Below are positions 34,406 to 41,789 of a DNA stretch of 64,000 bases, piece after piece. The notes beneath the pieces were generated by a model, which saw only the letters and a program-made list of their open reading frames with translations, had not been told where the DNA came from and made no database searches. Location: positions 1,798,001 through 1,862,000 of the forward strand of contig NZ_CP017774.1 of the NCBI RefSeq assembly GCF_001857965.1. The letters run 5' to 3'. This DNA comes from Flavobacterium commune. Its GTDB lineage: Bacteria > Bacteroidota > Bacteroidia > Flavobacteriales > Flavobacteriaceae. The translations under genes and the position numbers were made by a program. Position 1 is the stretch's first letter; each line of letters begins with the position of its first letter.

Positions 34406-35449
34406 ATGATTAAAAAAGCAGAAAATATTATCGTAGGAATTTCGATTGGAGATTTGAATGGTATTGGAAGCGAGGTTATTCTAAAAACATTTGAAGATTC
34501 TCGAATGTTAGAACTATGTACGCCTGTAGTTTTTGCTAATGTAAAGATTTTGTCTTTTATAAAAAGAAATCTCGAATCTACTGTGGTGTTGCATGGAATT
34601 GATAAGTTGGATCAACTTGTTCCCGGTAAAATTAATGTGTTGAATGTTTGGAAAGAAGGAGTTGATTTGAATTTAGGTGTCAATGATGATAAGGTAGGTG
34701 AGTATGCTATCAAGTCTTTCGTTGCTGCTACTAAGGCTTTGAAAGAAGGGTTGGTAGATGTTTTGGTAACTGCGCCTATAAATAAATACAATATACAATC
34801 GGAAGATTTTAAATTTCCGGGCCATACGGATTATTTGGATCAGGAACTAGAAGGTGATGCTTTGATGTTTATGGTACAGGATAGTTTAAGGGTGGGGCTG
34901 TTGACGGATCATGTGCCTATAAATGAAGTGGCATCGCGACTGACGGAAGATTTGATTGTCAAGAAAATTGAAACGGTAAAACAGTCTTTAATACGTGATT
35001 TTAGTATTAGTAATCCAAAGATTGCTGTTTTAGGTTTGAATCCGCATTGTGGTGATGGTGGTGTTATAGGTAAGGAAGATGAGGAGTTGATAAAGCCAGT
35101 TTTGAAAAAAATGTTTGACAAAGGAACAATGGTTTTTGGTCCTTTTGCTGCAGATGGTTTTTTTGGAAGTGGTCATTACGAAAAATTTGATGCCGTTATT
35201 GCGACTTATCATGATCAGGGATTAGTGCCGTTTAAGACTTTGTCTTTTGGAAAAGGGGTTAATTTTACAGCTGGTTTGAGTAAGGTGAGGACTTCGCCAG
35301 ATCACGGAACAGCTTATGATATTGCCGGTAAAGGAATTGCAGATTTTAATTCGTTTAAAGAAGCGGTGTATTTAGCTTTAGATGTCTATCGATCAAGGAT
35401 TCAGTATGAAGAAATGACTGAAAAGCCGTTAAAAGTTAAGGAAAAATAA
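34406..35449 (+). CDS. pdxA: 4-hydroxythreonine-4-phosphate dehydrogenase
   Basis: NAD-dependent step of pyridoxal phosphate synthesis. From the ATG at 34406 it is 347 aa; the GTG two codons earlier is less likely. It has IVGISIGDLNGIGSEVILK, TAPINKYNIQ, metal-site FPGHTDYLDQE, TDHVPINEV, LGLNPHCGDGG and ATYHDQGLVPFKTLSFG. A TAAATTTG -7 box at 34366-34373 gives a leader of about 30 nt. Confidence 0.95.
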   Translation: MIKKAENIIVGISIGDLNGIGSEVILKTFEDSRMLELCTPVVFANVKILSFIKRNLESTVVLHGIDKLDQLVPGKINVLNVWKEGVDLNLGVNDDKVGEYAIKSFVAATKALKEGLVDVLVTAPINKYNIQSEDFKFPGHTDYLDQELEGDALMFMVQDSLRVGLLTDHVPINEVASRLTEDLIVKKIETVKQSLIRDFSISNPKIAVLGLNPHCGDGGVIGKEDEELIKPVLKKMFDKGTMVFGPFAADGFFGSGHYEKFDAVIATYHDQGLVPFKTLSFGKGVNFTAGLSKVRTSPDHGTAYDIAGKGIADFNSFKEAVYLALDVYRSRIQYEEMTEKPLKVKEK

Positions 35450-35478
35450 ATGTAGATAAAAAAAGATTAATAAGGTTA

Positions 35479-35506
35479 TTGGATTTATAATAATTTTATA
35501 TCTTTG
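35479..35506 (+). promoter_or_regulatory. Promoter of the DUF177-rpmF operon
   Basis: TTG (35479-35481), 17-nt spacer, TATCTTTG (35499-35506) followed by CACTCCCG. The palindrome at 35515-35530 then lies in the transcript leader. Confidence 0.65.
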
Positions 35507-35514
35507 CACTCCCG

Positions 35515-35530
35515 TTCCGAAGCTTCGGAA
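35515..35530. repeat. 16-bp CCGAAGCTTCGG palindrome in the DUF177 leader
   Basis: Perfect palindrome TTCCGAAGCTTCGGAA, differing from the thiL-promoter copy at only the second base of each arm. In RNA it would form a short hairpin 20 nt before the ATG. Confidence 0.75.
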
Positions 35531-35550
35531 TTGGGCAAAATTTTGTTGAA

Positions 35551-36093
35551 ATGAATAGGACAAAAGAATTTTTAATTCCTTTCGTAGGCTTAAAGCTAGG
35601 GAAACATCATTTTGAGTATCAAATAAGTAATGCGTTCTTTGAGAACTTTGAGTATGATGAATTTCAAAATTCGGATATCAAAGTAGCTGTAGTTTTAGAG
35701 AAGAAAAGCAATATGCTTGAGTTGAATTTTAAGCACAAGGGGACAGTAAATGTGCCTTGCGACTTGACGGGAGAAGATTTTGATTTGCCAATTAAAGGTA
35801 AAATGAAGTTAATTGTTCGTTTTGGGGAAGTGTTTAATAATGACAATGAAGAGTTGTTGATTTTGCCTTTTGGTGAATTTGAGATAGATATAGCACAGTA
35901 TATCTATGAGATGATTGCGCTTTCGGTTCCTTTAAAACGAGTTCATCCAGGTGTTAAAGACGGAAGTTTGAAAACTGAAGCTTTAGAAAAACTGAATAAA
36001 TTGCAGGTAAAAGAAGTAGATGAAAAAGAGAATAAAGAAGAGAATATAGACCCGCGTTGGGACAAATTAAAGCAACTATTAACGGATAAATAA
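35551..36093 (+). CDS. YceD/DUF177 family protein
   Basis: The 180-aa product has the DUF177 core (VNVPCDLTGEDFDLPIKGKMKL with its conserved Cys, ILPFGEFEIDIAQYIYEMIALSVPLKRVHPG, and the C-terminal DPRWDKLKQLL). The family is almost always encoded directly upstream of rpmF, as here (9 bp apart), and has been linked to 23S rRNA accumulation or ribosome assembly. The middle is rich in Glu and Lys. Confidence 0.93.
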   Translation: MNRTKEFLIPFVGLKLGKHHFEYQISNAFFENFEYDEFQNSDIKVAVVLEKKSNMLELNFKHKGTVNVPCDLTGEDFDLPIKGKMKLIVRFGEVFNNDNEELLILPFGEFEIDIAQYIYEMIALSVPLKRVHPGVKDGSLKTEALEKLNKLQVKEVDEKENKEENIDPRWDKLKQLLTDK

Positions 36094-36102
36094 TATAGTA
36101 AA

Positions 36103-36300
36103 ATGGCACATCCTAAAAGAAAAACCTCGAAAACAAGAAGAGACAAGAGAAGAACACATTATAAAGCTACTGTAGCGCAAATTGCTACTTGTCCTATTAC
36201 AGGTGAAGCTCACTTATACCACAGAGCTTACTGGCATGAAGGAAAAATGTACTACAGAGGACAAGTGGTTATTGATAAGTCAGAAGCTACTTTTGCATAA
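36103..36300 (+). CDS. rpmF: 50S ribosomal protein L32
   Basis: A 65-aa protein starting [19 protein letters not shown] with [19 protein letters not shown]; the zinc cysteines of the classical form are reduced to one Cys, as in the Cys-poor C- variant. It follows DUF177 in an operon closed by a terminator. Confidence 0.97.
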   Translation: MAHPKRKTSKTRRDKRRTHYKATVAQIATCPITGEAHLYHRAYWHEGKMYYRGQVVIDKSEATFA

Positions 36301-36323
36301 TACGTTTTTATAGATAATACGAG

Positions 36324-36352
36324 AACTCTCACACATTGTGAGAGTTTTTTGT
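36324..36352 (+). terminator. rpmF terminator
   Basis: Perfect 10-bp arms AACTCTCACA (36324-36333) and TGTGAGAGTT (36337-36346), then T run. It separates the ribosomal pair from fabH. Confidence 0.92.
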
Positions 36353-36476
36353 TGTTTAAGATTTTCGTTAAATAAGAGGTTTTTAAAGATAAAGGGTTTA
36401 GATTTTTTTTGTATTTTTAACCCCTTTTTAAACGTTTTCTTTTGTGTAAAAACGGAAGGAAAAATATCCGAATAAA

Positions 36477-37475
36477 ATGAATAAAATTACGGCCGCAATT
36501 ACTGCTGTTGGAGCTTATGTTCCTGATTTTGTACTATCAAACCAGGTTCTTGAAACAATGGTTGATACAAACGACGAGTGGATTACTTCGCGTACAGGAA
36601 TAAAGGAAAGAAGAATTTTGAAAGATGCTGATAAAGGAACTTCTTTTTTAGCCATAAAAGCAGCTGAAGATTTAATTGCTAAAGCAAATATCAATCCTTT
36701 AGAAATTGATTTGGTCTTAATGGCAACAGCAACTCCAGATATGCAGGTTTCGGCAACCGGAGCTTATGTGGCTACTCAAATAGGAGCTACAAATGCTTTT
36801 GCATATGATTTACAAGCAGCTTGTTCTAGTTTTCTATACGGAATGTCTACGGCTGCTGCTTATATTGAATCAGGAAGATATAAAAAAGTACTATTAATAG
36901 GTGCCGATAAAATGTCTTCTATAGTTGATTATACTGACAGAACCACTTGTATTATATTTGGTGATGGAGCAGGAGCTGTACTATTTGAACCTAATCATGA
37001 AGGATTAGGATTGCAAGATGAATATTTAAGAAGTGACGGTGTAGGTCGCGATTTCTTGAAAATTGATGCCGGAGGATCACTTCACCCAACAACTATTCAA
37101 ACAATTGAAGAGAAAAGACACAGTATAAGACAAGATGGGAAAACGGTATTTAAATATGCTGTGACCAATATGGCTGATGCTAGTGAGCAAATCTTGAAAA
37201 GAAACAACCTGACTAACGAGGATGTTGCCTTTTTAGTGCCACATCAGGCAAATAAACGAATTATAGATGCTACTGCACACAGAATGAATCTGGAGGACTC
37301 TAAGGTTTTAATGAATATCGAAAGATATGGAAATACTACATCAGCAACCTTACCTCTGGTTTTAAATGATTTTGAACATTTGTTTAAAAAAGGAGATACC
37401 ATTATTTTTGCTGCATTTGGAGGAGGATTCACTTGGGGGTCTATTTATCTGAAATGGGCATATAACAAACAATAA
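36477..37475 (+). CDS. fabH: 3-oxoacyl-ACP synthase III (KAS III)
   Basis: Starts fatty-acid synthesis by condensing acyl-CoA with malonyl-ACP. The 332-aa protein has the Cys-His-Asn triad at Cys116 (DLQAACSSFLYG), His256 (VPHQANKRI) and Asn286 (RYGNTTSATLP), and the FGDGAGAVLFE loop. In Bacteroidetes the branched-chain primer is likely. It heads fabH-accB-accC, 23 bp before accB. Confidence 0.96.
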   Translation: MNKITAAITAVGAYVPDFVLSNQVLETMVDTNDEWITSRTGIKERRILKDADKGTSFLAIKAAEDLIAKANINPLEIDLVLMATATPDMQVSATGAYVATQIGATNAFAYDLQAACSSFLYGMSTAAAYIESGRYKKVLLIGADKMSSIVDYTDRTTCIIFGDGAGAVLFEPNHEGLGLQDEYLRSDGVGRDFLKIDAGGSLHPTTIQTIEEKRHSIRQDGKTVFKYAVTNMADASEQILKRNNLTNEDVAFLVPHQANKRIIDATAHRMNLEDSKVLMNIERYGNTTSATLPLVLNDFEHLFKKGDTIIFAAFGGGFTWGSIYLKWAYNKQ

Positions 37476-37498
37476 TTTAAACTAAAATCACAAATATT

Positions 37499-37981
37499 AT
37501 GGATTTAAAAGAAATTCAGAACCTAATTAAATTTGTATCTAATTCTGGCGTTGCTGAAGTTAAGTTAGAAATGGACGATGTAAAAATTACCATTAGAACT
37601 ACTTTAGAAACCGCTGCTCCAGAACCGACTTATGTACAACAGTTGCCTGCTCAGGCTCCGGTACAACAAATTATAGCAACTCCTGCTGCGCCTGCCGCTG
37701 CTGCGCCTGTTGCTGCTGCTCCAGCTACTGATGATTCTAAATATATCACTATTAAGTCACCAATGATTGGTACTTTCTACAGAAAACCATCCCCAGACAA
37801 ACCAATGTTTGTTGAAGTAGGTAGTTCTATTGCTAAAGGAGATGTACTTTGTGTAGTTGAGGCAATGAAATTATTTAACGAAATCGAATCTGAAGTTTCT
37901 GGAAAAATCGTTAAAATATTAGTTGATGATATGTCTCCAGTTGAATTTGATCAACCATTATTCTTAGTAGATCCATCATAA
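37499..37981 (+). CDS. accB: Biotin carboxyl carrier protein of acetyl-CoA carboxylase
   Basis: The 160-aa product has a helical N-terminus, an Ala/Pro-rich linker (about 50-77) and a biotinyl domain with the attachment Lys124 in VVEAMKLFNEIE. It carries carboxybiotin between AccC and the transferase. Confidence 0.96.
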   Translation: MDLKEIQNLIKFVSNSGVAEVKLEMDDVKITIRTTLETAAPEPTYVQQLPAQAPVQQIIATPAAPAAAAPVAAAPATDDSKYITIKSPMIGTFYRKPSPDKPMFVEVGSSIAKGDVLCVVEAMKLFNEIESEVSGKIVKILVDDMSPVEFDQPLFLVDPS

Positions 37982-37986
37982 ATTTA

Positions 37987-38021
37987 AGATTTTAGATTAC
38001 AGATTTTAGATTGCAGATTTG
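37987..38021. repeat. Five-unit heptad array after accB
   Basis: Units AGATTTT, AGATTAC, AGATTTT, AGATTGC, AGATTTG. It is the first of two arrays in the 119-bp accB-accC gap. Confidence 0.75.
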
Positions 38022-38062
38022 ACCTTAATTAATATTCAGATTCAAATCAATTGCATTCTTGA

Positions 38063-38097
38063 CTTCTAATTTCTAACTTCTAACTTCTAACTTTTAA
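38063..38097. repeat. Five-unit heptad array before accC
   Basis: Units CTTCTAA, TTTCTAA, CTTCTAA, CTTCTAA, CTTTTAA, ending 3 bp before the accC ATG. Confidence 0.75.
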
Positions 38098-38100
38098 AAG

Positions 38101-39447
38101 ATGTTTAAAAAAATATTAGTTGCAAATAGGGGAGAAATTGCACTTCGTGTAATTAGAACGTGTAAAGAAATGGGCATCAAAACGGTAGCAGTTTATTCTA
38201 CTGCCGATGCAGAAAGTTTACATGTGAAATTTGCTGATGAAGCAGTTTGTATCGGACCGGCTCCAAGTAATCTTTCTTATTTGAAAATGTCAAATATTAT
38301 TGCCGCAGCCGAGATTACAAATGCTGATGCCATACATCCGGGTTATGGATTCCTTTCTGAAAATTCTAAATTTTCAAAAATTTGTCAAGAACACGGAATT
38401 AAGTTCATTGGAGCAGCTCCTGAGATGATTGACAGAATGGGAGATAAGGCTTCTGCAAAATCAACTATGATTGAAGCTGGTGTTCCTTGTGTTCCGGGTT
38501 CTGAAGGAATTTTAGAATCTTTTGAACAAGCACAAATAGTAGCTAAAGAAATAGGATATCCTGTTATGATGAAAGCTACTGCCGGTGGTGGTGGAAAAGG
38601 AATGCGTGCTATCTGGAAAGAAGAAGATCTTCACAAAGCTTGGGAAAGTGCTCGTCAGGAAGCAGCGGCTGCTTTTGGAAATGACGGTATGTACATGGAA
38701 AAATTAATTGAAGAACCACGTCATATCGAAATCCAGGTTGTAGGAGATGCTTATGGAAAAGCTTGTCATCTTTCTGAAAGAGATTGTTCTGTACAGAGAC
38801 GTCACCAAAAATTAACTGAAGAAACTCCTTCTCCATTTATGACAGACGAATTGCGTCAGAGAATGGGAGAAGCAGCAGTAAAAGCAGCTGAATATATTAA
38901 ATATGAAGGTGCTGGTACAGTTGAGTTCTTAGTGGATAAACACCGTAATTTCTATTTCATGGAAATGAATACGCGTATCCAGGTGGAACACCCAATCACC
39001 GAACAAGTTATTGATTACGATTTGATTCGTGAGCAAATTATGGTAGCAGCAGGAATTCCGATTTCTGGTAAAAACTACTTGCCACAATTGCACGCTATCG
39101 AATGTCGTATCAATGCCGAAGATCCATACAATGATTTTAGACCTTCGCCAGGAAAAATTACTACATTACACATGCCGGGTGGTCATGGAGTTCGTTTAGA
39201 TACTCACGTATATTCAGGTTATACAATTCCACCAAATTACGATTCGATGATTGCTAAATTGATTACTACTGCCCAATCTCGTGAGGAGGCAATCAGTAAA
39301 ATGAGAAGAGCCTTAGACGAATTCGTAATCGAAGGTATCAAAACAACTATTCCTTTTCACAGACAATTAATGGATGACCCACGTTATATTGCGGGAGATT
39401 ATACTACTGCTTTTATGGATTCTTTCAAAATGAACGAACCGGAATAA
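38101..39447 (+). CDS. accC: Biotin carboxylase subunit of acetyl-CoA carboxylase
   Basis: ATP-dependent carboxylation of biotin on AccB. The 448-aa protein shows [19 protein letters not shown] at the start, the ATP-grasp loop [18 protein letters not shown]-type [29 protein letters not shown] and ECRINAEDP. Full length for the family. A strong terminator ends the operon. Confidence 0.97.
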   Translation: MFKKILVANRGEIALRVIRTCKEMGIKTVAVYSTADAESLHVKFADEAVCIGPAPSNLSYLKMSNIIAAAEITNADAIHPGYGFLSENSKFSKICQEHGIKFIGAAPEMIDRMGDKASAKSTMIEAGVPCVPGSEGILESFEQAQIVAKEIGYPVMMKATAGGGGKGMRAIWKEEDLHKAWESARQEAAAAFGNDGMYMEKLIEEPRHIEIQVVGDAYGKACHLSERDCSVQRRHQKLTEETPSPFMTDELRQRMGEAAVKAAEYIKYEGAGTVEFLVDKHRNFYFMEMNTRIQVEHPITEQVIDYDLIREQIMVAAGIPISGKNYLPQLHAIECRINAEDPYNDFRPSPGKITTLHMPGGHGVRLDTHVYSGYTIPPNYDSMIAKLITTAQSREEAISKMRRALDEFVIEGIKTTIPFHRQLMDDPRYIAGDYTTAFMDSFKMNEPE

Positions 39448-39467
39448 AAATATTTTTTTATAGAATC

Positions 39468-39497
39468 AAGCCGCACAATCATGTGCGGCTTTTTTTA
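39468..39497 (+). terminator. accC terminator
   Basis: Perfect 10-bp arms AAGCCGCACA (39468-39477) and TGTGCGGCTT (39482-39491), loop ATCA, T run. Confidence 0.95.
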
Positions 39498-39694
39498 TGC
39501 ATTTTAGTGTGTAAAAATTATACACAAAGAAACACTTTTACACAACAGGATGATGTTTTTATAAAGATTAAACATTTGTTTGTTGTCTGTAAATCAAGTG
39601 TTTGTGTGTTTTGTATTGGTTTTAAAAAATGTTGGTATAATAATTTCATTGTCACAAGTGTAAAACATCAATAATATTTTAAAAATTACACATT

Positions 39695-40009
39695 ATGAAA
39701 AAATTAATTCTATCAGCAGCAATCGTATTAGGAAGTTTAACAACTATGTCAGCTCAGGATCAGGCTCCTGCACAAGAACAAAAATCAGTTGCAACGGAAC
39801 AAGCAGCTCCGGCAACAGACGGCTATACAGAAATTAAATCAGAAGAAGTACCTGCAGCTGTAACCGAGGCTTTAAAGAAAGCTTTTCCGGATGCAATACT
39901 TACAAAGGCTTATATAAACGAAAAGAAAGAATACAAGCTAGAGGTTAAAGTTGGCGACAAAGAAGGAGCTTTATTTGCTGATGCAAACGGAAAATGGATT
40001 AAAAAATAA
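39695..40009 (+). CDS. PepSY-like secreted small protein, first tandem copy
   Basis: A 104-aa protein with a signal peptide (KKLILSAAIVLGSLTTMSAQ), a Gln/Ala/Pro linker and one PepSY-like (beta-lactamase-inhibitor-protein-like) module: VPAAVTEALKKAFPDAILTKAYINEKKEYKLEV, read here as two halves joined at AILTKAYI. Probably periplasmic or secreted. It is followed 19 bp later by a paralogue with the same layout, in the same operon. Confidence 0.75.
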   Translation: MKKLILSAAIVLGSLTTMSAQDQAPAQEQKSVATEQAAPATDGYTEIKSEEVPAAVTEALKKAFPDAILTKAYINEKKEYKLEVKVGDKEGALFADANGKWIKK

Positions 40010-40028
40010 TTTGAAAATACTCACTACC

Positions 40029-40331
40029 ATGAAAAAATTAATTTTATCCGCCCTGATTGCTTTAGGAAGTTTTTCGACAATTTCAGGCCAAGAGCAAGCT
40101 CAGAATGGAACTTCAACAGAGAAAGTAGCTCCGGCAACGGAAACTTATACTGAAATTAAAGCAACCGATTTGCCAACAGCGGTAACTGAGGCTTTAAAGA
40201 AATCATATCCTGATGCTGTTTTGTCCAAGGCTTATGTAAACGAAAAAAAAGAATATAAATTGGAAATATCAGTTAAAGACCAGACGGCTACTGTTTACAC
40301 AGATGTCGATGGGAACTGGTTAAAGAAATAA
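40029..40331 (+). CDS. PepSY-like secreted small protein, second tandem copy
   Basis: From the ATG at 40029 the protein is 100 aa and aligns end to end with the preceding gene product: signal MKKLILSALIALGSFSTISG, linker, then LPTAVTEALKKSYPDAVLSK and KKEYKLEISVKD. The linker and mature part have diverged more than the signal peptide. The longer frame begins inside the upstream gene and is rejected. This is a tandem duplication. Confidence 0.75.
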   Translation: MKKLILSALIALGSFSTISGQEQAQNGTSTEKVAPATETYTEIKATDLPTAVTEALKKSYPDAVLSKAYVNEKKEYKLEISVKDQTATVYTDVDGNWLKK

Positions 40332-40359
40332 GTTGGTGAATTAACTTATTGTTTTTTGG

Positions 40360-40394
40360 AAAAAGAGGTTGTGGTTTACAACCTCTTTTTTTTG
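40360..40394 (+). terminator. Terminator of the PepSY-like pair
   Basis: Perfect 11-bp arms AAAGAGGTTGT (40362-40372) and ACAACCTCTTT (40378-40388), T run of eight. Confidence 0.92.
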
Positions 40395-40454
40395 CATAAT
40401 TTTATGAAAATCCAATTATATAAGACTTAATTTAGCATAAAAAGTGCCTGTCTA

Positions 40455-41789
40455 ATGTCGAAGATTTTAATTGTTGAAGATGATATTTCGTTTTGCAAAT
40501 TATTAGAAAAGTTTCTAAGCAAAAATGCTTATACCGTTAATCTAAGTTTTTCGGCTGCCGAAGCACGATTGGCAATTCAAAAAGAAAATTTCGATTTGAT
40601 TTTGACCGATTTGCGTTTGCCGGATGCCGATGGAATTGATTTGTTGACTGAGATTAAAACCGATTATCCTGCCATTCCTGTGATTTTGATGACAGGTTAT
40701 TCGGAGGTGAGTACAGCCGTAAAAGCCATAAAAAATGGGGCTTCTGATTATATTTCGAAACCTTTTAATCCTGACGAAGTTTTAGCCGTTATCAGCAATG
40801 CATTAGTTTCAGAAAAAACAACAACTATTCCCCAAAAGAAAAATGATAAAGTAGTTAAAGAAGTTGCCGCGAGCGGATATGTTCAGGGAATTTCGGCAGC
40901 TTCTAAGAAATTATCTGAACACATCAAGTTAGTAAGTCCAACTGATATGTCGGTTTTAATCATTGGCGAAAGCGGAACAGGAAAAGAAATAATTGCTAAA
41001 AGTATACATCAACAAAGCCGTAGAAAACAGAATAATTTTATAGCGGTCGATTGTGGTGCTATACCAAAAGAATTAGCTGCAAGTGAATTTTTTGGACATT
41101 TAAAAGGTTCTTTTACCGGAGCAATTTCAGATAAGACAGGTTATTTTGAAGCTGCCAATGGTGGAACTCTTTTTCTGGATGAAATAGGAAATCTGTCGTA
41201 TGAAAACCAAATTCAATTATTGCGTGCACTGCAGGAAAGAAAAATAAAACCCGTGGGGAGTAATAAAGAAATTGAAGTTGATATTCGAATAATTACGGCG
41301 ACCAATGAAGATTTGCGCGAAGCAGTCAAAAATGGTGATTTCAGAGAAGACTTATACCACCGAATAAATGAATTTTCTATTCATTCGCCTTCGCTTACTG
41401 AAAGAGAAGAAGATCTAATTCTTTTTGCAGAATTTTTTCTGGATAAAGCCAATGTGCAGTTACATAAAGATGTTATTGGTTTTTCTAAGGAAGTGGTGAC
41501 GATTTTTCAAAATTATTCCTGGCCTGGAAATTTAAGGGAATTACAAAACTGTGTAAAACGGGCTACTCTGTTGACTCAGGGCGATTTTATTGAAAGTAGT
41601 GTTTTGCCTTTAGAGTTTTTTAATCAAAACGAATTGAAAGCAGAGCAGTTTTCATTATCCGAAAATGAAAAAGAAGCCATAGAAAATGCTTTGGCTAAAA
41701 CAAAAAATAACAAATCGGAAGCGGCAAAATTGCTCAAAATTACCCGAAAGACCTTGTACAATAAATTAAAATTGTACGATATTAATTAA
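40455..41789 (+). CDS. Sigma-54-dependent response regulator (NtrC/ZraR type)
   Basis: The 444-aa protein has a receiver domain with phospho-acceptor Asp52 (LILTDLRLP) and Lys102, an AAA+ domain with Walker A GESGTGKE (171-178) and TLFLDEIGN, and a Fis-type HTH (KSEAAKLLKITRKTLYNKL). The sigma-54 contact loop reads GSFTGA rather than GAFTGA. It activates sigma-54 promoters; rpoN lies at the right end of this window. It is convergent with, and overlaps by 4 bp, the hybrid kinase gene, its likely partner. Confidence 0.95.
   Translation: MSKILIVEDDISFCKLLEKFLSKNAYTVNLSFSAAEARLAIQKENFDLILTDLRLPDADGIDLLTEIKTDYPAIPVILMTGYSEVSTAVKAIKNGASDYISKPFNPDEVLAVISNALVSEKTTTIPQKKNDKVVKEVAASGYVQGISAASKKLSEHIKLVSPTDMSVLIIGESGTGKEIIAKSIHQQSRRKQNNFIAVDCGAIPKELAASEFFGHLKGSFTGAISDKTGYFEAANGGTLFLDEIGNLSYENQIQLLRALQERKIKPVGSNKEIEVDIRIITATNEDLREAVKNGDFREDLYHRINEFSIHSPSLTEREEDLILFAEFFLDKANVQLHKDVIGFSKEVVTIFQNYSWPGNLRELQNCVKRATLLTQGDFIESSVLPLEFFNQNELKAEQFSLSENEKEAIENALAKTKNNKSEAAKLLKITRKTLYNKLKLYDIN

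Noticed and set aside
37987..38097. CRISPR-like array between accB and accC
   Set aside because: The repeats are 7-nt tandem units without spacers, and no cas genes occur in the window.
39483..39674. Plus-strand 63-codon frame after accC
   Set aside because: Begins inside the accC terminator, Cys-rich random composition, no promoter. The gap is better read as the leader of the PepSY-like pair.
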